A stretch of 61,730 nt of DNA from Candidatus Nomurabacteria bacterium (GTDB lineage Bacteria > Patescibacteriota > Minisyncoccia > Phycocordibacterales > Phycocordibacteraceae), in assembly GCA_943353835.1 (NCBI GenBank), contig CALRBA010000003.1:1-61730 (forward strand), written 5' to 3'. Made by a program: the position numbers and the translations under genes. The first letter of the stretch is position 1; each line of letters begins with the position of its first letter. Under the pieces are notes generated by a model that saw nothing but the letters and a program-made list of their open reading frames with translations, ran no database searches and was not told the DNA's origin. Positions 8,104 through 17,079 of this stretch are shown piece by piece.

Positions 8104-8349
8104 GTGACCCACTACGTCTACATTCTCGAGTGCGCGGACACCTCGCTGTATGTGGGATGTACCAACAACATTGAGAGGCGATTGAAAGAACATAATCATT
8201 CAAAACAAGGGGCGCACTATACCAAGATCCGCCGGCCAGTTAAGCTACGATATTCGGAGACTTTCTTACATCTGAAGGACGCTCGTGCTCGTGAGGCTGT
8301 CTTGAAGCGACTTCCTCGCGAAAAGAAGCGAGCGTTCATCGTTCCTTAA
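8104..8349 (+). CDS. GIY-YIG nuclease domain protein
   Basis: An 81-residue single-domain protein with a GTG start. The N-terminus THYVYILECADTSLYVGCTNN is the GIY-YIG strand pair, followed by RRLKEHN and a C-terminal AREAVLKRLPREKKRAF segment, as in the UPF0213/YhbQ group. Such proteins cut or bind DNA; their cell role is poorly defined. It stands alone just after tRNA-Gln, preceded by a short stretch containing GGGGACAGTC. A free-standing GIY-YIG gene beside a tRNA can reflect a past mobile element, but no other element part is visible. Confidence 0.85.
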   Translation: MTHYVYILECADTSLYVGCTNNIERRLKEHNHSKQGAHYTKIRRPVKLRYSETFLHLKDARAREAVLKRLPREKKRAFIVP

Positions 8350-8407
8350 AAAAACAAAGAGCTGGTCAGGCTCTCGCGGGTTTATCGACCGTTTGTGTGG
8401 CGGGTAA

Positions 8408-8668
8408 CTACAGGAACTCAAGTTCTTCTCTGGAGTAGGTGCAGGTTGTAACTACCCCATATCTCTCAAATTCAACCGTGTACAGTTCTCTTTCGATGAA
8501 TTTGATACTTCCTTGTTCTCCGATGTGAAGATCGAAAAAAGCAAGGGGGAACCAAAAGAACAAAGAGACATCACAGAGCACTTTTACCCGCACCTGTGGT
8601 CTCTTTTGTTTGTGCCCTTTCCTCGCATTCTTGATATTGGTAACCGTTGCAGTCATGGAACCCCCCAT
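8408..8668 (-). CDS. Small protein of unknown function
   Basis: An 86-residue leftward frame that I do not recognise. The N-terminal third is basic (NIKNARKGHKQKRPQVRVK), the middle is hydrophobic (VSLFFWFPLAFFDLHIG), and the end is acidic. With the start at 8668, a TATTCT box lies 9 nt upstream, matching the leaderless pattern seen elsewhere. The internal ATG at 8656 is preceded by GGGGGG. It faces the GIY-YIG gene. Coding status is likely but not certain. Confidence 0.5.
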   Translation of the reverse strand: MGGSMTATVTNIKNARKGHKQKRPQVRVKVLCDVSLFFWFPLAFFDLHIGEQGSIKFIERELYTVEFERYGVVTTCTYSREELEFL

Positions 8669-8788
8669 TGGTAGTCAAGAATATGTGTACCCCGAGCTTG
8701 AGTTTAGCGCTTTTTGCTCTTGTCTGCACTTGACCCCAGTACCCAGTAGGTCATTTTACTAAATGAGGTGAATCTGCTGATTCAAGTG

Positions 8789-8829
8789 TGACGAAGCGTC
8801 ATTACCCTCGACAGTGTGACGATGCGTCA
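8789..8829. repeat. Two TGACGAWGCGTCA palindromes upstream of an envelope gene
   Basis: Two 13-nt palindromes (8789-8801 and 8817-8829), each after GTG. The second lies just before the TAGAAT box of the gene at 8847. The second with its left flank (8807-8830) recurs with one mismatch at 28629-28652 inside another gene. They could be operators or mobile repeat copies. Confidence 0.65.
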
Positions 8830-8846
8830 GCTAGAATAACCACACT

Positions 8847-9914
8847 ATGTACAAGATGAAATGGCGGGTGGCTGGTGCGGGTGTAGCTGTAGTGGCGCTC
8901 GTTTACGTACTCGGCTTTTCTCCTCTCGCCTCGAGCGAGTATGTCTCGAACGTTGCCGAGCGATTTGTGCAACTACCGACTCTTGATAAAAGTGATTACA
9001 ACGCACGACTCCTCGCTCTCTCGCATATCGGCACTTCAACTCCCGTGTCGGCAACTGCCTCAACGTCGGTCAGAATCGCGACCACCACACTGCTCAGGTG
9101 GCCAGTCTCAACCGTGTACCCAAATGTAGGGGCGATACTGCCGTTCAAACGCGTTATCGCCTATTATGGGAATTTCTATTCTACAAAGATGGGAGTGCTC
9201 GGAGAATATCCGAATGACCAAATGCTCTCTATGCTCGCGAGCACGACGAATATGTGGACTATTGCAGACCCGAATACGCCTGCGGTGCCGGCTATCCATT
9301 ACATCGCCGTGGTCGCGCAGGCGACGGCTGGGAAGGAGGGGAAATATATTCTTCGAATGCCGGACGACCAGATAGACCACGCTCTTGAATTAGCGAGGCG
9401 TGTAAACGGCATAGTGTTTCTGGATGTGCAAGTAGGATTAAGTACTCTTCAATACGAGCTCCCTCTGCTAGAAAAATATCTAAAGATGCCAGAAGTGCAT
9501 CTGGGTATTGACCCGGAGTTTTCTATGAAGAATGGCGAGCGACCGGGGACGGTTATAGGCACCTTCGATGCCGAAGACATAAATTATGTCGCCGAGTATC
9601 TCGCGCGCCTAGTGCGCGATAATTATCTACCGCCGAAGATACTCGTCGTGCATCGCTTCACACAAAAAATGGTGACCAATTATAAAAATATCCTGCCATT
9701 GCCGGAAGTGCAAATAGTGATGCAAATGGACGGCTTTGGCTCTAAGGCGAAAAAATATGGAACGTACAATAGAATAGTAGCGTCAGAGCCAGTACAATTT
9801 ATGGGTATCAAACTTTTTTATAAAAATGATACACGCCCACCAGCAGACGGTCTTCTCTCGCCAGAAGAAGTCCTGAAACTCACTCCAACACCGATTTACA
9901 TTCAGTATCAATAG
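8847..9914 (+). CDS. Membrane-anchored extracytoplasmic protein, unknown
   Basis: A 355-residue protein. An N-terminal hydrophobic helix (about residues 8-27, VAGAGVAVVALVYVLGF) is followed by a Ser/Thr-rich linker, then a large globular domain from RVIAYYGNFYSTKMGVLGEY onward. Alternating strand/helix segments (GIVFLDVQVG, VHLGIDPEF, PPKILVVHRFT, VQIVMQMDGFG) suggest a (beta/alpha)-barrel, possibly a hydrolase, but no catalytic motif can be named. TAGAAT at 8832-8837 lies 9 nt before the ATG. The following genes (thioredoxin, ZIP transporter) also act at the envelope. Confidence 0.8.
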   Translation: MYKMKWRVAGAGVAVVALVYVLGFSPLASSEYVSNVAERFVQLPTLDKSDYNARLLALSHIGTSTPVSATASTSVRIATTTLLRWPVSTVYPNVGAILPFKRVIAYYGNFYSTKMGVLGEYPNDQMLSMLASTTNMWTIADPNTPAVPAIHYIAVVAQATAGKEGKYILRMPDDQIDHALELARRVNGIVFLDVQVGLSTLQYELPLLEKYLKMPEVHLGIDPEFSMKNGERPGTVIGTFDAEDINYVAEYLARLVRDNYLPPKILVVHRFTQKMVTNYKNILPLPEVQIVMQMDGFGSKAKKYGTYNRIVASEPVQFMGIKLFYKNDTRPPADGLLSPEEVLKLTPTPIYIQYQ

Positions 9915-9944
9915 TTTTTACTCCTGTGCTATAATCGCTTGCAT

Positions 9945-10643
9945 ATGGAAACAAATGAAACAAACAAATATTTTTTACCAGTAGCAGTTATATTAGCCGG
10001 ATTTCTTATCGCAGGCGCTGTCATGTGGAACGGTTCGCGTCCTGCAGGCCCTGGCGTAGCCGCGGAACCGGGAGCGGCGCCGAAGGTAAATGTTAAAGAT
10101 GTGAAGACAGAAGGCAATCCATTCATCGGCCGAGCTGATGCGCCGTCTACTATGATTGTCTGGGACGACTTACAGTGCCCGTTTTGCAAGAAATTCAAGC
10201 TCGACACCATGCCGCAGATTGTGAAAGAGTACGTCGATACGGGGAAACTAAAAATTGTTTTTATGGACTTCGCATTCCAGGGTGAAGATTCAACCATCGC
10301 GGCAGTATACGGGAGCTCGGTCTGGAAGCTGTATCCGGAGCAGTTCTACGCGTGGAACATGGCGATGTTCATTGCCCAGGATGAAGGCGGGAATCAGGGC
10401 TTCGGCGATGCCGCATCGATTGACAAGCTTAATGCCACAATTCCCGGCATTGACGTCGCGAAAGTTACCGCTGACGTGAAGGCGAACATGAGCACCTATC
10501 AAGCAGCGATAGAAGCCGACAAAGATGAGGCGCAGAAAGTCGGCGTGAATGCGACACCGTCATTTATAGTCGGCACTCAGATGATTCAGGGCGCTTATCC
10601 TTACCCGACATTTCAAGCTGCGATAGAAGATGCTCTGAAATGA
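9945..10643 (+). CDS. DsbA-like thiol-disulfide oxidoreductase, membrane anchored
   Basis: A 232-residue protein with one N-terminal membrane helix (YFLPVAVILAGFLIAGAVMW), an Ala/Pro linker and a thioredoxin fold with an inserted helical domain. The redox motif is CPFC (DDLQCPFCKKF) and the cis-proline segment is ATPSFIVG. It should form or isomerise disulfides outside the membrane. The start is ATG at 9945; an extended -10 TGCTATAAT ends 9 nt before it. The upstream in-frame TTG at 9939 is less likely. The stop overlaps the next start by 4 nt (ATGA). Confidence 0.92.
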   Translation: METNETNKYFLPVAVILAGFLIAGAVMWNGSRPAGPGVAAEPGAAPKVNVKDVKTEGNPFIGRADAPSTMIVWDDLQCPFCKKFKLDTMPQIVKEYVDTGKLKIVFMDFAFQGEDSTIAAVYGSSVWKLYPEQFYAWNMAMFIAQDEGGNQGFGDAASIDKLNATIPGIDVAKVTADVKANMSTYQAAIEADKDEAQKVGVNATPSFIVGTQMIQGAYPYPTFQAAIEDALK

Positions 10644-11383
10644 TTCAAATCTGGGTCTACACGCTTATCAGCGTCACCGCGGTCAGTCTTATTTCGCTCA
10701 TAGGCATTTTTACGTTAGGAATAAAACAGGACCGTCTTCAGCACATACTTTTTTATCTCGTGAGCTTTTCCGCCGGCGCGCTCCTTGGCGATGTGTTCAT
10801 CCACATTCTCCCGGAGATTATGCAGGGAGAGGGAGCGATGCGTAACGGCAGTTATGTGCTCGCAGGCATCATGCTGTTCTTCGTATTGGAACGCTTTCTT
10901 ATATGGCACCATTCTCACAGTTCTCACAAAGAAGAAATACATTCAATGGTGTATCTCACCATCATCGGAGACGCGCTCCATAATTTCCTAGACGGCGTTG
11001 CTATCGCTGCAAGTTTCTTAATCAGTATACCCATCGGCATAGCCACAGCGACCGCAGTCATTTTCCACGAAATCCCACAAGAGATAGGGCAATTCGCCAT
11101 ACTGGTTCACGGTGGTTGGAGCAGAAAAAAGGCACTGCTCTATAACTTTTTTTCCGCCTTTACTGCGATTGCGGGAGCGCTCCTCACGCTCCTTTTCTCC
11201 CAGAGATTTGAAGAAGCACCAACCATACTGTTGGGGTTTGGGGCTGCGAGTTTCATCTACATCGCGATGTCAGACTTGATTCCGGAATTGCAAAAGGAAA
11301 CGGACACGCGGCGATTTATAGTGCAGCTGCTATGGATGGCCGCCGGTATCGGGGTTATGGCACTTCTCCTTTTTCTTGAATAA
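10640..11383 (+). CDS. ZIP family metal transporter
   Basis: A 247-residue polytopic protein with about seven or eight hydrophobic helices. Helix IV carries DALHNFLDGVAIA and helix V carries HEIPQEIG, the paired metal-site motifs of ZIP carriers, which import zinc or other divalent ions. A short histidine loop (HHSHSSHKEE) between helices III and IV fits a metal-sensing loop. It overlaps the thioredoxin gene by 4 nt, so the two are probably co-translated. Confidence 0.93.
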   Translation: MIQIWVYTLISVTAVSLISLIGIFTLGIKQDRLQHILFYLVSFSAGALLGDVFIHILPEIMQGEGAMRNGSYVLAGIMLFFVLERFLIWHHSHSSHKEEIHSMVYLTIIGDALHNFLDGVAIAASFLISIPIGIATATAVIFHEIPQEIGQFAILVHGGWSRKKALLYNFFSAFTAIAGALLTLLFSQRFEEAPTILLGFGAASFIYIAMSDLIPELQKETDTRRFIVQLLWMAAGIGVMALLLFLE

Positions 11384-11405
11384 ACGTTCTTGATATAATT
11401 TATCT

Positions 11406-11741
11406 ATGAAAATATTTTTACATTGGCTCATTGCTGCCGCGGCCATAGGAATAGCGGCATACATTATTCCGGGAGTTACAATTGACCCTATTAGTGCACT
11501 CATCGCGGCGGTCGTTCTCGGCGCGCTCAATCTCTTCATCCGCCCAGTGCTTCTTATCCTCACGCTCCCGATAACCGTCATCACGCTCGGTCTCTTCTCG
11601 CTCGTCATCAATGCGCTCCTGGTGCTTCTCGCCGCGTATCTCGTGCCGGGATTTTCTGTCGCAAGTTTTTGGACAGCATTCCTCTTCGCGTTCGTGCTAG
11701 CCGTCATTAACTGGTTCTTCAGTCTCTGGAACCGTTCGTAG
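11406..11741 (+). CDS. Holin-like four-helix membrane protein (PF04020 type)
   Basis: A 111-residue protein almost entirely composed of four membrane helices. It has the pattern PGVTIDPISALIAAVVLGALN, RPVLLILTLPITVITLGLFSLVINALLVLLAAYLVPGF typical of the mycobacterial phage holin superfamily IV. These are widespread chromosomal proteins and need not be lysis factors. TATAAT at 11395-11400 is 5 nt before the ATG. Confidence 0.85.
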   Translation: MKIFLHWLIAAAAIGIAAYIIPGVTIDPISALIAAVVLGALNLFIRPVLLILTLPITVITLGLFSLVINALLVLLAAYLVPGFSVASFWTAFLFAFVLAVINWFFSLWNRS

Positions 11742-11742
11742 C

Positions 11743-11952
11743 ATGATTGACCCGGAACTTGTCGCTAAGCTTGACGAGATAGGCGCCAAAGCGGACAGGG
11801 CATACCGCGCCGTCGAGACCGTGCGTACGTATCTCTTTTGGACAGGTGTCATCACCATCGCGCTCATTGTGCTCCCAATCATCGGCCTTATGTTCGCTCT
11901 CCCGCAGTTCATCAGCTCCTACACTTCAACCATCACCAGCATTGGCTACTAA
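11743..11952 (+). CDS. Small single-pass membrane protein
   Basis: A 69-residue protein. An amphipathic N-terminal segment (PELVAKLDEIGAKADRAYRAVETVRTY) is followed by one long membrane helix (LFWTGVITIALIVLPIIGLMFAL). It starts 1 nt after the holin-like gene, so the two are likely co-transcribed. No function recognised. Confidence 0.7.
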   Translation: MIDPELVAKLDEIGAKADRAYRAVETVRTYLFWTGVITIALIVLPIIGLMFALPQFISSYTSTITSIGY

Positions 11953-11953
11953 G

Positions 11954-11982
11954 TTGTGTGAGTTCGCATAGAGTGGTATAAT
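11954..11982 (+). promoter_or_regulatory. -35/-10 promoter of the zinc-ribbon gene
   Basis: TTGTGT (11954-11959), a 17-nt spacer and TATAAT (11977-11982). It gives a leader of about 30 nt that contains a purine-rich AGAGGGAGCAG upstream of the ATG at 12018, unlike the leaderless neighbours. Confidence 0.6.
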
Positions 11983-12017
11983 TTTTCTAGACTCATTCAC
12001 AGAGGGAGCAGACCATC

Positions 12018-12227
12018 ATGTACAAATATGTACCATTGCCAGTCGGCAAGTATGTCAAATATGTCCTGCAGTGCCCGCATTGCAAACATAGCGGACCCCA
12101 CTACCCAAGCGGATCGGCTCTGAACGAAAAGAAGGAGAAGGTGCGGCGCTGGAAATGTTTCAGCTCCAAGTGCGAGAAGTATTTCACCACCGAAACACCC
12201 CCTGACTCAGGACCAGCCGTTGCATAG
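12018..12227 (+). CDS. Small zinc-ribbon protein
   Basis: A 69-residue protein with CPHC (about residues 20-23) and a second pair in WKCFSSKC, a probable four-cysteine zinc ribbon in a basic protein; nucleic-acid binding is plausible. It is expressed as a single gene with its own -35/-10 promoter, a Shine-Dalgarno-like leader and a terminator. No homologue recognised. Confidence 0.75.
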   Translation: MYKYVPLPVGKYVKYVLQCPHCKHSGPHYPSGSALNEKKEKVRRWKCFSSKCEKYFTTETPPDSGPAVA

Positions 12228-12251
12228 CATTACACCCGCCTCGCGCCAAAA

Positions 12252-12278
12252 GGCCGCCTTCCGAGGCGGTCTGTTTTA
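12252..12278 (+). terminator. Intrinsic terminator
   Basis: GGCCGCCT-TCCG-AGGCGGTC stem (one wobble) followed by TGTTTTATT, 25 nt after the zinc-ribbon stop. Confidence 0.75.
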
Positions 12279-12357
12279 TTACAATGCGCTTTTGCCGCGC
12301 ATCAGGTTGATGAGAATAGTGAGGAATGAGATGAGGGTATAGAGTATACTGTAAGAA

Positions 12358-15126
12358 ATGGAATCAACACCTAAGTTGTCTACACCGGAAGAGGAGCTTG
12401 CGTATTTGCGCGAGCAGGTGATTCGCAAAGAAGCGGAGCTTCTTGCGAATCATGCGCAAGGAGCCGAACAGGCTACGATTATTTCAGAGACGATACATGA
12501 ACACCACTCCGCCACAGCCGAGATTCTTGCACCCGAATATAAAATAAGCGAAGCGACCGCGAACAGCGAAGCTGAGGCAATACTCGCCGAGCTTAATCTC
12601 GGCGGTAGCGAGCAAGCGATAAAGAGTCTGCAACAGACTCTTGAGGAAAAGGGAATTAAGAACGCATTATCAGTGATGGAAAAGCTCCATGACCCGCATA
12701 TTGCCGACGACTTTCATCGGTACCTCGTGCGCTATATCGCGGTTGGTCTTCTCGCTGCCGGTATTGACGAGAAATCTCCGCGTTTCAAGGCGCTTCGGAT
12801 GACGCTCTATGAGATCGCGCTTCCCGAACCGAAGGGTGTTGAATCAGGCGGACGCACGAAGACACTCAAGGAGCTCATTTCCGGCATGGAACAATTATAT
12901 TCTGGACTTCTCTCTATCGGGGGCGCAGAGAGCGGAGAACCGGTGTATTACGCGCTTGAACTAGCAGTACCCGCCGATAATCCGGAGCTCCAATTTTATG
13001 CCGCCATCCCCAACAATAAAAAGAATCTTTTTGAAAAACAAATGCTCGCTGTATTTCCCGATGCGCATCTCGTACCACAACCATATGACTACAATGTATT
13101 CGCCTCCGGTGGCACATCTCTCGCGTCAACGGCGCGATTCGCAGAGAATTCGGCATTGCCTTTGAAGGATTACACAGATTTTGATTACGACCCGTTGAAC
13201 GCGATTACGAACGCATTCGCCAAGATTGAGCACACAGGCGAAGGGGCGGCGCTACAAATAATTATTGAACCGCGTGCCGAGCGATATGTGAAGCATTATA
13301 AAAAAATTCTGCAGGCATTGCGTAAGGGCGAGAAACACTCTTCGGCATTTAACACGCCGGAGACCGCATTCGGCGAGTTCGCGCGCGATATCGGCAAGAC
13401 GCTTTTTTCCGGCAAGCCCAAGGACGTACAGAAAGCCAAGGAGGCCGAGACACGCCAAATTGAAGCGAACAAGACATACATAGAACAGGTGGAGAAGAAG
13501 ATAGCCGCAACAATTGTCGGCGCGACGATCAGGCTTGTATCGTCGTCGGTAGACGCGCATAAGGCAGGGCAGATATTGGACGAACTAGAATCCGCGTTCA
13601 ATCAGTTCGGGAACACACAAGGGAATCATCTTGAATTTAAACGCCTACCTGCCGGCAGACAGGTGCAAGACGTTCTGGAAGATTTTTCATTCCGTTTGCC
13701 GGATTCTTCTGCGCTTCCGCTCTCTCTGCGCGAGCTTACGACGATGTATCACTTCCCACCGTCTGGCATCGCGAGTTCTCCGCACTTGAAGCAGGCGCGC
13801 TTTACCCACGCACCCGCGCCCATAGGGCTCTCGCAGACCGGAATATTGCTCGGTACCAACACATACCGCAGTACACAAACTAAAATTCATCTTGAACAGG
13901 AGGACCGCCTTCGACATCTCTACATCATCGGTCAGACCGGTACCGGTAAGTCCGGACTTATGAAGTCGATGATTATTCAGGATATTAAAAACGGCGATGG
14001 ATGTTGTTTCATTGACCCGCACGGCACCGATATCTTGGACATTCTCGGTTCAGTACCACCGGAGCGTTACAAAGATGTCATTTATTTTGACCCCGCCGAC
14101 CTCTCGCGCCCTTTCTCGCTCAACTTCTTGGAGTACGATATTTCGCGTCCCGAACAAAAGACTTTTATTGTGAACGAGCTCTTGATGATTTTTAAACGAC
14201 TATACGGCGACGTGCCCGAGAGTATGGGGCCCGCCTTTGAACAATACTTCCGCAACGCGACCCTCCTCGTGATGGAGGACCCGGCGAGCGGGTCAACCAT
14301 TCTTGACATCGCGCGTGTGCTCTCAAACAAAGAGTTCCGAGAACAAAAGCTCGCAAAGAGTATGAATCCGGTCATAAACCAGTTTTGGAATGAAATAGCG
14401 ACGAAGGCAGGTGGCGATGCATCACTTGAAAATATAGTTCCATATATTACCAACAAGTTTGACGACTTTACCGCGAACGATTTCATTCGCCCTATTGTCG
14501 GCCAACAAGAGTCGTCATTTAAATTCCGTGAGGTGATGGACACCAAGAAGATACTTCTTATCAATCTCTCCAAGGGTCGCTTGGGCGAGAAGAATGCGAA
14601 CCTGCTCGGCCTTATAGTCGTAGGCAAGCTCTTTATGGCGGCACTCTCGCGCGCCGATTCTCCGAGAGTTGCGCACGCGCCGTTCTATCTTTATATAGAC
14701 GAGTTCCAGAACGTAACTACCGACTCAATTCCAGGCATTCTATCCGAGGCGCGTAAGTATAAGCTCTCACTTTCTATGGCGCACCAGTTCTTGAGCCAGA
14801 TACAAGAGAAGACCCGTGACGCGGTCTTTGGCAATGTGGGCAATATGGCGATATTCCGCGTTGGCGAAGAGGATGGTGAATTCTTCGCCAAACAATTCGC
14901 GCCGGTCTTTACGGCGCTGGACTTCGTCAATCTGGAATTTAGAAATGCATATGTGAAAATTCTCGCGGGTGGCGTACCGCAGAAGCCGTTTGATATGAAG
15001 ACGCCAGATTTACCTCCGGTAAATCTGGCGCAGGTGGACGACCTAATTCACCTCTCCTCCCTCACCTACGGTCGCGACCGTGCTACAGTTGAAAATATGA
15101 TACGCGAGCGCTATCTTTCGCATTAA
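12358..15126 (+). CDS. VirD4/HerA-like ATPase (type IV secretion coupling-type)
   Basis: A 922-residue protein. An N-terminal coiled coil (to about 85) is followed by an alpha/beta accessory region with YALELAV, KQMLAVFPDAHLV and DPLNAITNAFAKI, then RELTTMYHFPPS at the entry to the motor. The C-terminal ATPase has YIIGQTGTGKSGLMKSMI (Walker A), FIDPHGTDILDIL, LYIDEFQNV (Walker B) and SMAHQFLSQI. Such motors pump DNA or drive conjugation and type IV machines. TATACT ends 7 nt before the ATG. The next gene follows after 5 nt and encodes a large membrane protein. No relaxase or pilin gene is seen here, so the substrate is open. A palindromic repeat at 13644 encodes LPAGRQV. Confidence 0.88.
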   Translation: MESTPKLSTPEEELAYLREQVIRKEAELLANHAQGAEQATIISETIHEHHSATAEILAPEYKISEATANSEAEAILAELNLGGSEQAIKSLQQTLEEKGIKNALSVMEKLHDPHIADDFHRYLVRYIAVGLLAAGIDEKSPRFKALRMTLYEIALPEPKGVESGGRTKTLKELISGMEQLYSGLLSIGGAESGEPVYYALELAVPADNPELQFYAAIPNNKKNLFEKQMLAVFPDAHLVPQPYDYNVFASGGTSLASTARFAENSALPLKDYTDFDYDPLNAITNAFAKIEHTGEGAALQIIIEPRAERYVKHYKKILQALRKGEKHSSAFNTPETAFGEFARDIGKTLFSGKPKDVQKAKEAETRQIEANKTYIEQVEKKIAATIVGATIRLVSSSVDAHKAGQILDELESAFNQFGNTQGNHLEFKRLPAGRQVQDVLEDFSFRLPDSSALPLSLRELTTMYHFPPSGIASSPHLKQARFTHAPAPIGLSQTGILLGTNTYRSTQTKIHLEQEDRLRHLYIIGQTGTGKSGLMKSMIIQDIKNGDGCCFIDPHGTDILDILGSVPPERYKDVIYFDPADLSRPFSLNFLEYDISRPEQKTFIVNELLMIFKRLYGDVPESMGPAFEQYFRNATLLVMEDPASGSTILDIARVLSNKEFREQKLAKSMNPVINQFWNEIATKAGGDASLENIVPYITNKFDDFTANDFIRPIVGQQESSFKFREVMDTKKILLINLSKGRLGEKNANLLGLIVVGKLFMAALSRADSPRVAHAPFYLYIDEFQNVTTDSIPGILSEARKYKLSLSMAHQFLSQIQEKTRDAVFGNVGNMAIFRVGEEDGEFFAKQFAPVFTALDFVNLEFRNAYVKILAGGVPQKPFDMKTPDLPPVNLAQVDDLIHLSSLTYGRDRATVENMIRERYLSH
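13644..13665. repeat. Short palindromic repeat in the ATPase gene
   Basis: CCTACCTGCCGGCAGACAGG, encoding LPAGRQV in the linker before the motor domain. From general knowledge, this CTGCCGGCAG-type repeat is common in CPR genomes. Confidence 0.6.
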
Positions 15127-15131
15127 TTTGT

Positions 15132-17060
15132 ATGGCTGAAAAAATCCCGCCGGAACAGCTACAATCAGCGCCAGAAATTTCTCCGGAAGCGCAGAGGCTT
15201 GAAGCAGAAGAGCAGAGAGATATTGAGGAAAAGGTAGATGCGAGGATTGCAACAGAAGAAGTAGGGAAAGTTGAGGCTGGCCCTGTCAGTACAGAGCCGT
15301 TGCCAGCCATGTTTCGCAGTAATCGGAAGCGTCCGAAAAACAATGAACCCACGGTCATACCTGAAGATGATCAGCTCCTGAATCTCTTTAAAGAAAAGTA
15401 TGAAGCAATAGGCGAAGCTCCGATTATTCCAGACTCGGAGGACGCTCCTACCGAATTTCTGAACAACGACCATACGTCGCTTGAGTGGCGAGAAAAATTG
15501 CGCGGGCTCATCATGGTTGCGGAGAAGAGTCCTATCGGCAGTGAGCGCGGCGAAAGTTTGAAAACGTATCTCGCAGAGCGCTCAAAAGAATTGGGCGAGA
15601 AGGCGAAGGAGTACGGACCGAAGACAGTGGCTCTTATTGGTTCTCTGAGCGAGAAATATAATAAGCTGAACTGGAAAACGAAGATTGCGGTCACTGGCGG
15701 TCTCATTGCCAGTGTTTCGCTCACTTCGGCGGCATTTCCAATAATCTCAGCGATATTGGGCGGGGCACTGTATGGGCAGCGTGTCATCGGCGGCATCGGC
15801 TTCGCGATGAACCGGCGCAAGGCGCTTGATGCGAAGATAGCTGCGAACGCAGATCACTGGCTCGCAGGGAAGTCGGAACGAGTGAAAAATACATATGCGA
15901 CCGCTCTCGCGGCAGTTTATATGGGGAGTACCGCATTTGCCGTGCATGAAGGCGTTGAAGCGTTGAATGAACTTGGAGTAAATAAATGGCTGGGGAACAT
16001 GCTCGGGCATAAGCTCGAAGAAGTACCGGCCGCAACAACTGCGCCAATCGCAGAAGCAGTAGCACCCACCCCTGCTCCCGAAGTTCCAGCATCCGTAGCG
16101 CCAGAAATCCCTCAACCCGCGGCCGCAGCGGCCGCGGACGTGGAAGCTGTCGCATCTGCACTAGCGCCAGAAATCCATGGAATTGAAGTGACCGCAACGC
16201 CAGGAAAGGGTTATGAATACATGATGAAGCGACTGTGGGAACAGTTGCAAGAAAAAGGAATAAGCACTGAACAAGTAGAAAGATTCCGAGGAAGCGATCT
16301 TGGGAAGCTTCTTGAGGCGGACGAAAAATCAGTCAACGATGTGATACATAACATCGCAAAGGAACAAGGATTCTACAAGCCCGAAGGCACAAGCGTTCAG
16401 ATCAATCTTGGCGACAAGTTAAGCTTCAACGAAGAAGGCTCAATAGTTCTTGGTAATAAGGACGAATGGATTGTCAAAGCGCCTGCAAATGCGCCACTAA
16501 CGCCGGCGTACCCTCCGGAAACAATAGTTCGTCCAGAAATACCAGTGCCTCCGCTCGCGCAGGAAAACATCGCGACCTCAGAACCGATAAAAACAGTGGA
16601 CCTGACTGAGAAACAAGCAGTAGACGAAACCGAACTGCCGACGCCACCATCAGAGAACGACAGCTCAATCGTTCGCGACGGCCAAGGGCAAGCAGTGCTC
16701 GATGGGTCGGGTGAGCCGATTCGTACCGGGACATTTGAAACGTCGCCCGGCACGAATCAGTTTGGCCTCATAGTAGAGACCGCCAAGTCGCATATTTACG
16801 CAGGTGCTGGAGAAGGGCGAACATTCGTTTTTGGCGGTACGCCGGCTGAACGCGCAAATATGATTCTGGAACATCTAACTAAAAATCCAAACAGCGTCGT
16901 TTTCGGTACAGATGATTCCGAAAAATATCGTATTCCTTGGTATCTTGTGGAAGGAAAGATTACTCCGGGTGTACCGATGCGTACGAGCGGTTTCTTCGGG
17001 TTCGGTTCCACATGGATGAAACCGCCTGGTCCTGAGGATTTGGAAAAGGTTATTAAATAA
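15132..17060 (+). CDS. Large membrane protein paired with the ATPase, unknown
   Basis: A 642-residue protein. It has a charged N-terminal region (about 1-180), then two hydrophobic segments (WKTKIAVTGGLIASVSLTSAAFPIISAILGG and an alanine-rich stretch TYATALAAVYMGSTAFAVHEG). An Ala/Pro-rich linker follows (two PEVP/PEIP blocks around poly-Ala), and a C-terminal region ends with FFGFGSTWMKPPGPEDLEKVI. It lies 5 nt after the VirD4-like gene and probably forms part of the same machine. No known domain recognised. The linker contains a perfect palindrome (16117-16137) encoding poly-alanine. Confidence 0.8.
   Translation: MAEKIPPEQLQSAPEISPEAQRLEAEEQRDIEEKVDARIATEEVGKVEAGPVSTEPLPAMFRSNRKRPKNNEPTVIPEDDQLLNLFKEKYEAIGEAPIIPDSEDAPTEFLNNDHTSLEWREKLRGLIMVAEKSPIGSERGESLKTYLAERSKELGEKAKEYGPKTVALIGSLSEKYNKLNWKTKIAVTGGLIASVSLTSAAFPIISAILGGALYGQRVIGGIGFAMNRRKALDAKIAANADHWLAGKSERVKNTYATALAAVYMGSTAFAVHEGVEALNELGVNKWLGNMLGHKLEEVPAATTAPIAEAVAPTPAPEVPASVAPEIPQPAAAAAADVEAVASALAPEIHGIEVTATPGKGYEYMMKRLWEQLQEKGISTEQVERFRGSDLGKLLEADEKSVNDVIHNIAKEQGFYKPEGTSVQINLGDKLSFNEEGSIVLGNKDEWIVKAPANAPLTPAYPPETIVRPEIPVPPLAQENIATSEPIKTVDLTEKQAVDETELPTPPSENDSSIVRDGQGQAVLDGSGEPIRTGTFETSPGTNQFGLIVETAKSHIYAGAGEGRTFVFGGTPAERANMILEHLTKNPNSVVFGTDDSEKYRIPWYLVEGKITPGVPMRTSGFFGFGSTWMKPPGPEDLEKVIK
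16117..16137. repeat. GC-rich palindrome encoding poly-alanine
   Basis: CCGCGGCCGC-A-GCGGCCGCGG. It is flanked by two copies of TAGCGCCAGAAATCC (about 16097 and 16163), suggesting a local duplication in the linker. Confidence 0.6.
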
Positions 17061-17079
17061 AAATGCTATGATTTCACCT

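Noticed and set aside
7880-8203. Leftward frame with QGFEPQLTASKAAVLPLDDRA
   Set aside because: This peptide is the antisense of tRNA-Gln, a frequent false gene.
11406-11741. Prophage indicated by the holin-like protein
   Set aside because: This holin superfamily is a common chromosomal membrane protein; no phage structural, lysis or replication genes lie nearby.
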